Shown: positions 34,261 to 47,119 of the stretch, one piece after another
Layout of the letters: each line of letters begins with the position of its first letter
Numbering within the stretch: the first letter of the stretch is position 1
From: Corticium candelabrum
Lineage: Eukaryota > Porifera > Homoscleromorpha > Homosclerophorida > Plakinidae
Assembly (NCBI RefSeq): GCF_963422355.1
Contig: NC_085092.1
Coordinates: 2,334,666 to 2,398,665 of the forward strand
DNA length: 64,000 nt
Direction: 5' to 3'
Made by a program: the position numbers and the translations under genes
The notes under the pieces: generated by a model
What the model saw: only the letters and a program-made list of their open reading frames with translations
What the model was told of the DNA's origin: nothing
Databases searched by the model: none

Positions 34261-35724
34261 TTATGTGCTATCTGCTTTGTCTACACTCAATCCTGGTAAG
34301 TCAAAGAGCACAGGGTAACTTGATATCTCATCTGCTGTGTAGTCACCCAGCTTCTTCAGTACAGGACAAGGCCCCTTCAATATGTAACTAATATTAGCTC
34401 CATAGGGATGTTCCTACACAAAAGTACACAGTTCGATTATTACCACCAATATATAGCACATGCAATGACCTCATCTGCAAACAAATGAAGCCTTCTCAAA
34501 CGCTTCTTTCTTAAGTTGTTTCTTGGTAGCATTCCATTTACGGCTTTTTGCATTACCTGTAAGATCAACCTGTTGGGTTCAGTTCTCACACTTTATTACA
34601 ATTCAAAGTGTACCAGTGTGGGGTCTTTGCAATGAAGATTCTCAGCTGTAATCACCTTCAGACCCGGATACCTAGACAACATGCATTTACTGTGATACGT
34701 TCCCTATCTAGCTATAATAGAAATAGAAATCATGCCTATAGCAACAGCCCCAGACACGATGCATATGTTATGCTGAATATAATCAACCAATCAATAATAT
34801 CTGAGGCCACACACTAGTAAGATAGGCAAGACAAGATCATTTTAGTTCCTTAGCTTCATACGCAACTGGACCTAACATAAGTGATTAATTCAATTATGAT
34901 AAGTTTAGTATACATACCAACATCAACAACAGTTACTGAGGGATTTTGAGACAAGAATATCACTGCATAACCATAACACGTGGCATCATCTACTACAAGC
35001 AAGCATATTGTGAATACTCACATATTACACTGATGGTAAACTGAAACTTATATGACGAAAGGAGGAGGGAATTGCTACAACTGCTTAGGGAACCAGAATA
35101 CAAAGAGTATTCAATTAACCACATCAGGCCATTACTCATCACAACAAATCCATACTTCTGTATCTGAGTGTTCAAATTAGACCAAGACTGATCAATCATT
35201 GAGCTAGTGTGGCTACTTTGCTACCACATGTCTAGTTCCTATGCAATTCTAGAAGCAAACAAGCCGACTAACAATTAAAAAATGCGGAATGTGAATCTAT
35301 ATAAACAACCAGCTCTGGCAATGACACCAAATACATAGCATGGAGCAATGACTTCTAACACCAACAATAGTATGTCCGTTACTTTGTCATACCCAGTGTG
35401 ATGTCTGTAAACTTTCTGTTTCCACTTCTTTCCAGTAAACATGACATGTCTAGTGTTGATCACCACAACATTATCTCCAACATCAACTGCAAAGTTAAAG
35501 TGCTAAGAATCTTTCACACACACATTTAGCTGAATACACACAACACTGTCCAAGGGCATATAATCACATGCACATGCACATGCACCATCAAACCAAAGGC
35601 CACTGAACAAACACCACACATATGTAGTCACCTATGCAAAATTGCATATCTGTTACCATTGAATGATTGTGTACACAACATACTTCAACCATGTGCCCAT
35701 GCACCCACCCATGAGTGCTCACAC

Positions 35725-35788
<64 letters not shown>

Positions 35789-35920
35789 TCTGCAATGAAT
35801 AACTGCATATTTGAATATGCAAAATGATGAGTGTAATTGTATCAGCTATGTGCACATGTGACTGGTGAAAGTGTTTTTACACGTCGTTGTGTATTAATTT
35901 GTACACAAGGTTTGTTGTGT

Positions 35921-35983
<63 letters not shown>

Positions 35984-37414
35984 CGCACGTGTGTGTGTGT
36001 GTGTGCACGTGCACGTGTGCCAATGTAACTAAATTTGCATAAATCACTGAGTTACTGTCAACTCCTAAATGGCATAAAAAAGAAGCCATCAACATCTTAC
36101 ATATAGTAACACTGACCCGACATGTACACTTACACATCTTGCCAAATTTTCAATTCAATCCAGTACATAATCTGCATGTAATAACGATTAAAAACGTACA
36201 GGTCAGTTGTATTGAATGCCATCAAATACTAAAAATTTCGAGGGTATACTCATAATATTATAAGTACAACACCATTAAAGATCAGCATTTTGAGTTTATG
36301 ATTTATACTGATGATAGACCCATTAGTTAACTCAAATGGCACATCTTTTCAGCTTTTAACAGTCTGAATCCAGCACATGATACTTTCTATACCTCACAAA
36401 CCAAAGCTTCTGTATACAGTCCCCCAAAACAAGGCTTCTCTCTAACCTCTAACTACACTAGACAAACTGCACACACATAATATATCCTATGTAAGACACA
36501 ACACAAAGCTAAAAGCAGAGCATCTACCTAGCTACAAACTCTACGGAATCTTCTGGATAGAACAGTACCTTGGAAGTAATACAATTAGTGTGACCACCAC
36601 ATGCATGTGGGCTTCAGCTTTACTACCAAATAGCATTATGGTCAATGCCAAAACCTGGCCTGCACACATGCAAATGCAGATATATCCCAAGGCTACAACT
36701 ATAGCAGCTTTCTTTCTTTATGCATTCTGTACATGTTTGTCCACTAAACTCAGTCTGAGGAATAGGACAGCTAATTGCCAATATATCACTTATTCATTAC
36801 AAACTGTAAATTCACTGATAATGAATTCACTGGAACATAGAACAGATACGCAATCAATCCATCTGTGCTACTAACCACATGTCATAAAGAGAAAGAATCT
36901 GATCACTGTTCTTAGAGTATGGTGGACCACCACTTCAGTTGGCAATTAATACACATATCAATATATTACTGTGTTGGATTCTCCCATACACACCAAACAA
37001 ATTATATTGTTAATAATCTTGATAAAACATTTCACACAATAACCATTTCAAAGGCAATGAAAAAGACAGTAAGTGTCATATAGTGAGTGATACATGGTCT
37101 ACTCGCTTTCTTGTCTAACATGTCATTACTTTCTAAGTACACAAATCAAATAATGTTCAACAACCTCAATCATCCAAACTTGTTGGCAGAGACCAATTGT
37201 CTGGACAATTAAAAGTTTGGATGATTGAGTACACAGCAATATCAAGTCCATATTTACACATTAGATGTAACAATGTTGTCTATGAACTTCTTTCATTTGC
37301 ACAATCATCAGCAACACCCTTTTCTCGTAAAGTGTTGACTGCTCCTGGTTTCCGTGATGAAAGGATGTCGGGTAAAATAAGTAAACAGTTGCGGCGTGTG
37401 TGTGTGTGTGTGTA

Positions 37415-37487
<73 letters not shown>

Positions 37488-38297
37488 GTGATGACAGACA
37501 ACTAAAGTATCCATAACGCTGTTTGACATATAAACATTACATATATGATCACAAACACACCAATTTCATATCTCCACACTGCACTCACATTACACGCTAC
37601 ATGTATATTGTAAGTATTAAAGATATCAGAACTTTATACACATTTTTAGCTAAACTTTCTAGGCTTCAAACTTTATTTGTATTTGGTAAACTTCTTCATC
37701 AGTGACTATTGATACAACGTACTATTCATCCATCTATCCATCTAATCATTCTTAATGTTAAAAAGTATAACTCTGTCCGTCAGTTTCTCCGTCTATTTCT
37801 CTGTCTGTTTGTCTAATTTGGACAGGGAACGTAAGTCACCACGTCTGATCATGGATGACTAGAAATGATCAAGATCATCAATTGTCTAGACTCCGCGCTT
37901 AAAACTAAATAGAAAATCTCAGCGTATTCAAGCAGGCCGTATAGATATAGTAGAAACGTGTTCACATTCCAATAACACGTCTCCTAGTCCAGTAGACTGC
38001 ACTTTACGCAGGTAAATAAGCGGATAATCTAGCTAGCAGACAGACAGGAACAGTGTGAAAATGCTGTCTTGACCACTTCCCTAACCTGCTGGGTGGTAAA
38101 TCGGCTTGGTTTTCCCTTGCAAAACAAGTGACAGCATTGCAGCAAGACGACCAACCACCTGATCCTTGGCATCCACCAAATACCACAATCGAGTAAACGT
38201 CTGAAAATTCTAACAGCCCCAACACAATACGGACTAGTAGCAAAGACAGTACGAGCGAAGTCGACAATTCACAAACCTGGCTAAGTCTGAAAGCCAT
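34261..38297 (-). CDS. MRPL13: Mitochondrial large-subunit ribosomal protein L13 (uL13m)
   Basis: Six exons (minus): 38297-38277, 38200-38086, 35486-35393, 34671-34614, 34556-34470 and 34413-34261. All have GT-AG junctions with matching phases and total 528 bp (175 aa plus stop), against 178 aa in human. Family landmarks: [19 protein letters not shown] in exon 2, [20 protein letters not shown] then HHTGYPGLKV across exons 3-4, and AVNGMLPRN and RRLHLFADE in exon 5. It binds 23S-type rRNA at the solvent face of the mitochondrial large subunit. A basic N-terminus is present, but no presequence is obvious. The 2.6-kb second intron holds CA repeats and a 17-bp inverted repeat. Very confident by motif order, length and exon phases. 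Confidence 0.95.
35725..35783. repeat. (CA)n microsatellite in MRPL13 intron 2
   Basis: About 29 CA units. Confidence 0.95.
35923..36018. repeat. (GT)n with GC-rich interruptions in MRPL13 intron 2
   Basis: GT run interrupted by GCGTGCGCACGT and a following GTGCACGTGCAC palindromic stretch. Confidence 0.9.
37165..37229. repeat. 17-bp perfect inverted repeat, 31-nt loop
   Basis: CTCAATCATCCAAACTT at 37165-37181 pairs exactly with its complement at 37213-37229, inside MRPL13 intron 2. Possibly a small MITE remnant. Confidence 0.75.
37396..37485. repeat. (GT)n-(CA)n compound microsatellite
   Basis: A GTGTGTGTGT run, then TACC, then about 36 CA units, so it can form a hairpin. Confidence 0.95.
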
Positions 38298-39104
38298 TAC
38301 AGCTTAGTGCGCGCTAGCCCATTGCGAACGTCACGTATATTATATTAATTAACTGGTTCGAAAACTTCAATTGCTGTAAAGCTTAGTCTGGGAGTTTTTA
38401 CTACAATGTGATGACACCGTACAAAGAAAACACAGACGATTACTTTCGTTTTATAGTTTGCTCAGCTAGACATTGCGCCCCTAGTTCCGGATTTGTGTGC
38501 TGTAATTGGGTTTCGCTAGACATACGAAACTTCAATGTAATGAGAGTTCCAGACGTAAACCTGTCATTCACATGACGTCACTTGTCAGTCACAGGTTCCA
38601 TAAACCTGAGAAGTTATGGGCTGTAGGATCCCAACAGACCGAAGCCACATCCTCCTTACTTTCCCTACGAACTTTCCTGGTGTCACGTCATTAGGAATAC
38701 GATATCACGCATACAATTTTGCATGTCAATTTGTGTGCATGTCTCGACTCACGTCAGAGAAGCATGATTCTAATAGGTGTGGTGAACTCATTAAATGTAA
38801 GTGCCACTGCATGACCCAATATGGTATGACATATATTGCATAAGACCCTGGTCACTCAAAACGTTTCCAGGTCCTTGGCAAAAGAGCAGCACATAGAAAC
38901 ATATTCTGAGCACAATCATATTTTATTGCAGAAAATATACTTTGGAGACCAGCTCAAAAAACATAAATACAGTATGTTAGGGTACTCTAGAACTCAAGTC
39001 TGTAGTGCATTCATCTGCTAAGCTACTCGTGAACACAATATACTTCTGAATCTCAGAAACTTACAACTGAATCTATACACTTGAATATATCAAAAGCGTG
39101 GCAG
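38298..39104. promoter_or_regulatory. MRPL13 upstream region and PDE7 3' flank
   Basis: Separates the MRPL13 start from the PDE7 stop, both on the minus strand. A minus-strand AATAAA at 38932-38937, about 168 bp past the PDE7 stop, is the likely PDE7 polyadenylation signal. The MRPL13 promoter must lie within about 600 bp above 38297. Confidence 0.5.
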
Positions 39105-41815
39105 TCAATCAGTACTGCTGTCACTGTGAATTTCTGATTCCAAATCCAAATCTTCACTATCAACATCCTCATCATCCTTGTCATCATCCAAACCACTCTG
39201 ATGTACCTCTAAAGGTTCGGAAAACTGAGAATATATGTCGTCCCAACATGCCTTATTATTGTCCAAATTACGACAAAGCTGCTTCGAAAGAGAGGACGAT
39301 ACAAACTGATCCCAAAGAGTGAACAAGGGATCTCCCACAAACTCAAAGAACCCTGACTGTGCTTTGGCCATGTTGGTGGTTTGTCTGTCAAAGGAAACTT
39401 TCAGTCCGATTTCCTTCTCAAAGTCACCTAGAAAACCAAACAGAAGACTTAGAATGTTCAGCTAGCCCAAATACAAACCATTGAGAGTGTTAAAAATAAC
39501 AGACAAGAACTAAACAGGAAACTCTTAGGATTGGCATGTGAAACATAGCTGGTGTCTATCTCTTGAAAGAGACTAATACATTCTAATACATTATGCATAA
39601 CACAAATGTCATACCTTGTCTATAGAATTCCTCCATTATTCTATAACTCCACCTTTGGCTGTGGATCCAAGGTCGACAGGGATTACTGATATCAGCACAC
39701 TTCATCAGCATCTGAATTGATACAAGTAGACATACACGATTAGAGACAAAACAGCAAATATAAATATGCATAAAATTTGATATCTCACCTGACAAATCAA
39801 GAGTCGATGAGATGAGTCAGAAAAATTGGTTAATCTAGTTGATACTATGGTCTAAAAAGAGTATATGCACTATTTAAATCAATACACATTTAGACTACTT
39901 GCTAGTCTCACTTCAAATTTAGTCATAAATTCTTTATGTCTGGCCATGTCAGTAGCAAGGATGGTTCCATTCATAATTGACAAGACCTGTTCTTGCTGGC
40001 TGGCTGGAAGATGATCCAACAGCTGACTATCATTCAAGAGAGCGCGACCAGTATGGCAGTGATGGCGCTCCAACACCGACTTCTTTCCATGTATGTGAGC
40101 AAGATGATTTGATGTAGAAATGAGAAAATCCTGGTTAACTCCAGGATGTCCTATGTCATGAGTAATAGCAGCCAGCAACATGGCCATTATCTCCAGCTTA
40201 CTAAATCGAATTTTAAACTAAGAGATAATAAGATATTAGACACAAAGGCAAACCAGGAGAAAGAAATGTGATATTTAACCTTCAGGTCAGACATGAGACA
40301 GTGAGTGGCCTGAGTGACATCTGCAGCATGGGTTTCATTGTGATAAGGGTTGTCTCCCCTGTAGTCACACTCCACCAATACTACACGAGTAAAACAAACG
40401 AAAATTTAACTTTGAAACGAAGGTGCTCCACCAAACCTGACACTTACTTAGAAAGCGCATCAATTTGAGTAAGTCGAGCTGAAAATACTCAATTAGCCCA
40501 TGCAACTGAAACAAGTGCACTGCCAAGTTGAACAATGAACGACCTAAGACACAAATACGTCAGAACGCGAACTCCCATCCGCTGACATCAGAAACGAAAT
40601 GGGTGGGACCGCACGTGTCCGCCCTCTTCGTCCAACGCACCTGCCGTCGCTTGATTGAGCGCAAATATGTCAAACGACCATCCATCGACGTGAGCGAGAA
40701 GTGCCTAAATGAGAAACTGAATTAGATGGAAAATCGATCGAACAAGAGGCTTCGGCAGTCGCACTACACCGCGAATGGCGTTCCCACAGCCTAATTCGAT
40801 TACGATTTACATTGATAATCGCCGGTTTGACGTCAGTAAGCACGCGCCGACAACTCGAACGATACCAAAGCAGCGAAGCGTCCACAATAATGACGAAATT
40901 GGCGCACAACGGAATTCCGATATGAACGAAAGCCGAAATCCGACGCTCACCTTCACTCTTCCATTGCCGCTCTCCTCGACGCCGAGCGACGTCAATGTCG
41001 CTTTGCGGGCTCTCGAGTCGAACATGCGCCGGCAGACTCCCTTGCGGTGGTGCACGAAACGAGAGCTCGCTACGGCGGGATTCTTATACCGCCAACCGAG
41101 ATGACTCAACGGGCGTCGCCTCACGCTCGTGCAGACCTCGCAAACGCACGAACAGTCGCCTACAAACGAAACATCACGTGAGACTGAGTCGAAAACTCAT
41201 CGAGTAGCGACCGAATCAAACACATCGACAGCTCCAGTGAGTCGAATGACTCGACATTAGGCGATAACTGTGTTGTTTCACGTGTTCTTTTACCTGTATT
41301 GAGGACCGCCAATCGGTCCAATCCTTGCAACAGTGTAGTCGCCATGTCTCTATCTTCGAACGTCGCCTTTCTTCGAGGGAGATGAAACGAGCCCAACGAC
41401 GCACGTCTGCGTGGCTCGATGTTGCACACGAGATCACCTGCAAATGACAAGCGTCATCGGACTTTGACTTACTTAAATGTAATCACGCAAGCCCGTCCCA
41501 CTCATTACAGACACCGGAAGTCAATAACTTACCCAGACGACGCACGTACACAGCATCGTAGTCCGTACATACAAACGATATCGCTCCACGTCGCTGAAAT
41601 AATCCAAACAATACATTGAGCATCGCAAAATGCTCGAGAAGCGTGAAGTGCACCTGCAGACGGGGACACGGCGGCGAAGATCCCTCTAGTTTACTCGACG
41701 ATCCGAAGCTGATTGCACCGCGCCGTTTGAGAACCGACGTTGGAACTGTTCGATCGAGAGGAAGCCGGGGCGTGAGCATGTCTAGCACTGCCCGACTCGA
41801 GCGACGGCATTCCAT
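39105..41815 (-). CDS. PDE7: cAMP-specific 3',5'-cyclic phosphodiesterase, PDE7 family
   Basis: Eleven exons (minus): 41815-41654, 41593-41533, 41437-41294, 41159-40951, 40704-40641, 40543-40448, 40380-40280, 40217-39912, 39851-39789, 39711-39615 and 39427-39105. Phases agree throughout, giving 541 aa. The ATG at 41815 follows an in-frame TAG. The N-terminus carries LPLDRTVP then [16 protein letters not shown], and a second RRGAISF at 55-61, matching the PDE7A1 N-terminus. Catalytic domain: HNETHAAD (259-266), HDIGHPGVN (299-307), metal Asp D409 in [10 protein letters not shown], and invariant substrate Gln Q458 in AQSGFF. The metal ligands and glutamine are all present, so it should hydrolyse c[19 protein letters not shown] matches the PDE7 C-terminal helix, and an acidic tail ends the protein. 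The N-terminal half also has RRRAS and RRKAT, PKA-type sites. Orthology to PDE7A rather than PDE7B is not decidable here. Confidence 0.95.
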
Positions 41816-44106
41816 GCCATCAATCCCGACACATGATTTTGACTCCGCCTACCCACGCAGGCGCAGACCGGCGTTATCCGGCCGTTGTTGCCAGACGAGC
41901 GTTTTTGTGCGTCAGAGGAAATTCTCGAAGCGACAATGTGGCAAAGTCGAAACCAGGAAAAGGCATCGAGTTGTTTGGCTGGGTGCAGTGACGTGGGCCC
42001 GACGAGGTGAGTGAGCGTTTTTGTGGGCACTTTAGTGGTTTTTAGAACTGCAACTTTTTCGTTATGATGAGAATCGCAGGGGTTCTGAATGTCGTGTCGT
42101 GGGCACGACATGAGAGGCGTCCTTGTCTCCTTCGTGTGGGGTGTTCGCACGTGGCGGACGTGACTCGGCACACTGTGACGTGGATTTGGGGGCGCATCTG
42201 CATGACTGAGCCAAGAAACGCTCTTCGGTCGGGTTGTACTGACATGTGCGCACGTGCTAAAGTCGCTATTTTGTTGTTGCAGATGCGGTCGAATGCAGGT
42301 CACCTGTGAATGCCGACATAAGAGTTAATTAGTAACTAGAATGTCGGATGAATGTCAAATTTTAGACGTATGGATAGATCGACTTTGTCGCTGTGGAGAT
42401 GTGTTTAGCAGTGCAGTTCGATAATTTATACGAAAGTGCAGCCTTGAAAGGGAAAGAGCATGAATAATGGAATCAAGATTATGGACAGATGGGTATAAAT
42501 GCAACAAAGAGACACATCTAGCGGACACCTGTTCAAGAAAGAACTAGAGGGAAGTTATGTTAATTCGTGCATTTGCTTTATTCATGTATTGACGGAGGGT
42601 AAATCTTAGGTTTGTCAACATTGCAAGCAGTGCAGGTTTCTTTTCGAAGAAGTTCCATACAATCAGTGGAATATTTCAAGCATAGGGGTGTGGACTATGT
42701 AAATCCTGTGGAAGTTCATAGCTATATAACTGAGATATTGGGGCCTGTTGTATTTGTGGTGAACGGAAGCTTGGACTGATTTTAGAGTGAAATCATCTTA
42801 ACTGATAATTATTATATTATATATTTCACAACAGGAAACTACTATGAGACTGGTTCCTTATATGACAGACAAGTTTAGTTCATTAATTATTTGAGAGAGT
42901 AACTCTGTGTTGATATGGAACTTGGTCACTGACTAACTTGCTGCTTGATGTAGGTACTGCTTTATAATAACATGTGGTAGGATGTGTAAACTAGGTACTT
43001 TATAGGAGGGGTTTCTCTAAGCCTTGCAATGAGGTCAGTTGAGTGAGAGGAAGTGCATGCCTGTGGTAGGTCTGGGACAGATTTTGATGACTTCACACCC
43101 TACTAAATTGCCATTTTTTTCATTTGCCCATTGATACATAATACGGACTTTATACTAGGGATTGAGTCAACTCTGTTTGGAAGTTTTAGGTTACATGGTG
43201 TGCATGTGACAAACTACAATGTACATACTTCCTACACAAAAGTTGTGTGGGAACAAGGGTAGAGTAGAACTGTGATTCCATTTATTGCACAGTAAAAGAA
43301 TTGGCTTCTGAGAATTCCACGACATGCTTTGGAATTGTCTCTGGAGAGCAACCAAGATCAAGAATTCTAATTACATTGTGTAATGTGACATTGACACACA
43401 TTGTTCATTAATTTAGTCAACTTACATAGACTTATATGGACATAACTGACAAAATATAGTTGATATGCAAAACTAAAATATGCCACGCAAAACCAGTTGA
43501 TGGGAGCAGGTCTACTGCTCCAGTTCAAAACATTTGACAATATCACTTGTGTGAAACAATACCCTGTACTAAATGTCTCTAGTTCAAGACTTTGGTCGAG
43601 TAATGATTGACAATATAGTATTCCCAATAAAGAGAACCATTGAAATAAATGCAAATGACTGAAATGCAAAGAAGCAAAATTAGAATCACACCACTAGTTA
43701 GTAGACTTGCATTGTTGTGTCTACTCATTGCTGTTATAAATAGGACAGATCATTCCCACCATGGCACACTGCCAAGTGAAACTGGACAAACCATACATAC
43801 CATTCCTTGGGGTTTGTTGGATTTTAGTATAGGGATTCTACTCCTTACTCATTAGTCTGTTCATTTATTGGTTATCCAGCCATTTTTGTTCATCCCGCCA
43901 TTTTTGTTCATCTGCCGGTCTGTTTGTGAGTCTTGTGTTCTGTTTATCTTTCTGTCCATCAGTGTGTCTGTCTGTACGTATGTGTGTATTCTTGTTTGTA
44001 GGAAGGTTAGTATGTCCGTTTCAATATTTCTGTTCAATCATCAAGGAAGCCATCAAAGACATTACAGCCATGGTAATAAAGCCACTTTTCTCAGTTATGC
44101 AAATGC

Positions 44107-44140
<34 letters not shown>
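41816..44140. other. PDE7 promoter side and intergenic DNA
   Basis: 41816-42290 continues the CpG-rich composition of the PDE7 5' exons and should contain its promoter. 42300-44100 is AT-rich with only short frames. An (AAT)n tract at 44108-44141 precedes the first SINE. Confidence 0.5.
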
Positions 44141-44141
<1 letters not shown>

Positions 44142-44143
<2 letters not shown>

Positions 44144-44505
44144 CCCCAGTGACGATAGTAAATTATGAAACTTGTCTGTCTTTCTCTCTCATGTTTCTCT
44201 AGCTTTATCCATGAGACTATGACTTGTTTCAGTCGTTGGGGAGTTTCTGTGGTCTGGCGAACGGTCCGTTGACGATGACGTTCAGTGCTTTCCTGGTGGT
44301 CGTTGATATCCACTAGGCGTGCTGTCCACGAGTTCGCGGTCACCGTAATGCCTGCAATCTATATCGAATTGGCTAGTCATTGATCGCCGTATGGACTACA
44401 CGGAAACATGTACCCCGCTGGGCTCACCTGCCGGGTTGGTGGGCACCCAGATGGGGGTAAAGACCCCACTTGCCCATTATGGAGGGGCATAACAACACAT
44501 AATAA
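44142..44505 (+). mobile_element. tRNA-type SINE copy, head-truncated
   Basis: Starts inside the B-box region (AACCCCAGTGACGATAG) immediately after (AAT)n. It shares with the other copies the body GAAACTTGTCTGTC, GGTCTGGCGAACGG and the tail TAAAGACCCCACTTGCCCAT, and ends in (AATA/ATA) repeats. Confidence 0.8.
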
Positions 44506-44509
44506 TAAT

Positions 44510-44855
44510 ATGACGATAGTAAATTATGAAACTTGTCTGTCTTTCTTTCTCATGTTTCTCTAGCTTTATCCATGAGACTATGACTCGTTTCTGTGGTCTG
44601 GCGAACGGTCTGTTGACGATGACGTTCAGTGCTTTCCTGGTGGTCGTTGATATCCACTAGGCGTGCTGTCCACGAGTTCACGGTCACCGTAATGCCTGCA
44701 ATCTATATCGAATTGGCTAGTCATTGATCGCCGTATGGACTACACGGAAACATGTACCCCGCTGGGCTCACCTACCGGGTTGGTGGGCACCCAGATGGGG
44801 GTAAAGACCCCACTTGCCCATTGTGGAGGGGCATAGCGACACAATGATAATAATG
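44510..44855 (+). mobile_element. Second SINE copy in direct tandem, head-truncated
   Basis: Begins TGACGATAGTAAATTATG and is nearly identical to the preceding copy, apart from a 15-bp deletion in the TTTCAGTCGTTGGGG segment. It ends ACACAATGATAATAATGG, abutting the LINE fragment. Confidence 0.8.
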
Positions 44856-46457
44856 GCAGAAACTCTGATCAGTTGGATGGGTTGTTGCACACTTTGTCAA
44901 CGGCAGGCTATCCGGACACAACTCTGGAGTGACGGTAGGAAAAACGGACACCATCAAGTGTCTGGAACCGGGTCAAGTCCACAAGTACTTGGGTGTAGAT
45001 GAGAGTAACGGTATTCAGCACAGCATGATGCGGGAGAGACTTCGTCGTGAGTACTTCCGCAGAGTGAAGGTGGTTCTCCGGACTGAGTTGTATGGTCGGA
45101 ACAAGATTCTAGCCATCAATGGGTTTGCACTACCGGTTCTCACTTACGGTTTTGGCGTCATTCATTGGGGGTGCACGGACCTGCAGCAGCTCGATCGACG
45201 GACCAGAAAGCTCCTCTCTATGCACGGTGTCCACCATCCTGCTGCAGACGTTGACCGACTGTACGCTCCTTGCAGTGATGGGGGTAGGGGGTTACAACAG
45301 ATTGAGTCGACATATCAATCTTGTATTGTGAGGCTGAACTGTTACCTTGCTGACAGTTCTGATCCTTTCATGCAGATGATACGGGAGTGTGACTCCGGAA
45401 AATCTTCACACTCGATCAAGCACATGGCTTGTCGGTTTACTGCACAGCTGCGAAGGAGTCTTGCTTCGGACGACAAGTCGCAGAGCTTACACAGGAATGC
45501 ATCCATCTCGGTTGAAGGTGGCTTCGAGCAAGCACCTGAAACAGATGCGAGACATTACCGTACGTGTTGCAGTTCTCTTCATGTGCGGTCCTGGAGCGGG
45601 AAGCCTATGCACGGGCAGTATCGTCGTCTCACTGAGCAACCGCCTGTGGACATGAAAGAGACCTACGGATGGCTAAAGGCAGCGAATCTTCCTGCTGCAA
45701 CTGAGGGACTGGTTGTTACTGCTCAAGACCAAGCTCTTCGGACTCGGTACTATAAGCGCAAGATTCTACATCGTGATGTCAGTCCTACTTGCCGCATGTG
45801 CAGTGTAGGCCTGGAAACAGTCGACCACATTGTGGCAGGCTGTAGTGCTTTGGCACCGACGGACTACACTGATCGACACAATCAGGTGGCATCCATCATT
45901 CACTGGGACGTTTGTCGCCACTTTGGGGTTCCAGTGGAGAGCAGATGGTACCGGCATCATCCTGATAGGCTTGTGGAGACGGATGACATTACTATGATGT
46001 GGGATACCACCATCCCCACTGCCAGGAAGATCAAAGCCAATCGTCCAGACATCTGTCTCAGAAATAGGAAGACAAACACTTGTCTTCTTATTGATATCAG
46101 CTGTCCTGCTGATGGCAACATTGGCAAGAAACATGCTGAGAAGTTGGCGAAGTACAGCGACTTGCGAGTGGAGATAAGCCGCATGTGGCATTGTCGAACA
46201 CTGGTGGTTCCGGTGGTCTTGGGAGCTTTGGGCACAGTGCACGCAGGTATTGCACGGTGGCTGGACATTATTCCAGGTCATCACAACCTGCAGCACTTAC
46301 AGAAAACAGTGCTTCTGGGATCTACTCGGATCCTTCGTAAAGTCATGTCTTCTTTCTAGACAGCCGTGATGGTCTAAGTACTTCTGAAGCAGGGTTTGCT
46401 TCCGGTACTTGTAATAGACTTTACAAACCAGACTGATCTGGTTGAGCACGACACATA
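44856..46457 (+). pseudogene. 5'-truncated R2-like LINE: C-terminal reverse transcriptase, zinc knuckle, restriction-like endonuclease
   Basis: An open frame of about 476 codons (44929-46359) begins inside the reverse transcriptase. It has VHKYLGVDESNGIQ and DVDRLYAPCSDGGRGL, the post-RT segment of R2/NeSL/Hero-type elements. A CRMC-x7-H-x4-C knuckle follows (about 45790-45840), then an endonuclease-like domain with RPDICL and LLIDISCPAD (RPD...D) and EKLAKYSDLRVEI. The TAG at 46357 precedes a short 3' UTR. Such elements nick target DNA with this nuclease and prime reverse transcription there. The frame is intact after truncation. Confidence 0.85.
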
Positions 46458-46885
46458 AAGTCACCGCCGTGGCTTAGTGGTTAGCGACAATGGCTACCAC
46501 TCCATGATTTGGGGGTTCAAACCCCAGTGACGACAGTAAATTAAGAAACTTGTCTGTCTTTCTCTCTCATGTTTCTCTAGCTTTATCCATGAGACTATGA
46601 CTTGTTTCAGTCGTTGGGGACTTTGTGGTCTGGTGAACGGCCTGTTGACGATGACGTTCAGTGCTTTCCTGGTGGTCATTTATATCCACTAGGCGTGCTG
46701 TATTGATGTTCGCGGTCACCGTAATGCCTGCAATCTATATTGAATTGGCTAGTCATTGATCGCCGTGTAGACTACACAGAAACATGTACCTCGCTGGGCT
46801 CACCTGCCGGGTTGGTGGGCTCCCAGATGGGGGTAAAGACCCCACTTGCCCATTATGGAGGGGCATAGCGACACATAATAATAAA
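46458..46885 (+). mobile_element. Full-length tRNA-derived SINE
   Basis: Its tRNA-like head has an A box (TGGCTTAGTGG) and a B box (GGTTCAAACCC) about 40 bp apart. The same body and tail as the copies at 44.1-44.8 kb follow, ending GCGACACATAATAATAAA. It directly follows the LINE 3' end. Confidence 0.85.
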
Positions 46886-47037
46886 GCACAGGCCCTTCCA
46901 TGTAGAAGAAATTGACATCATTAGCAGTGAGGTTTGCCTCACTAAGTATACTGATTTATGATAGAGTAGCAAGTTTCTGAGTTTTTTAGAGTTTCTGCGA
47001 TTACTGTATTATTGACATGGACACTATTTAAGAATAT

Positions 47038-47038
<1 letters not shown>

Positions 47039-47110
<72 letters not shown>

Positions 47111-47113
47111 GTA
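47039..47113. repeat. (AT)n followed by (ATGT)n microsatellite
   Basis: About 30 AT units, then ATGT units, sitting exactly at the 5' truncation point of the next LINE copy. Confidence 0.95.
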
Positions 47114-47119
47114 TATCTG

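Noticed and set aside
35275..35466. 63-codon minus frame as an independent small protein
   Set aside because: It contains MRPL13 exon 3 read through its donor site into the intron.
40807..41124. 105-codon minus frame as a stand-alone gene
   Set aside because: Its core is exon 4 of PDE7 (40951-41159). Phase-consistent splicing explains it better.
45766..46296. 176-codon antisense frame opposite the R2-like LINE
   Set aside because: The plus strand carries knuckle and endonuclease motifs conserved between two copies. The antisense frame is a by-product and recurs in the second copy for that reason.
46458..46540. Possible functional tRNA gene (A and B boxes)
   Set aside because: The sequence lacks a complete cloverleaf and is the head of a repeated SINE family.
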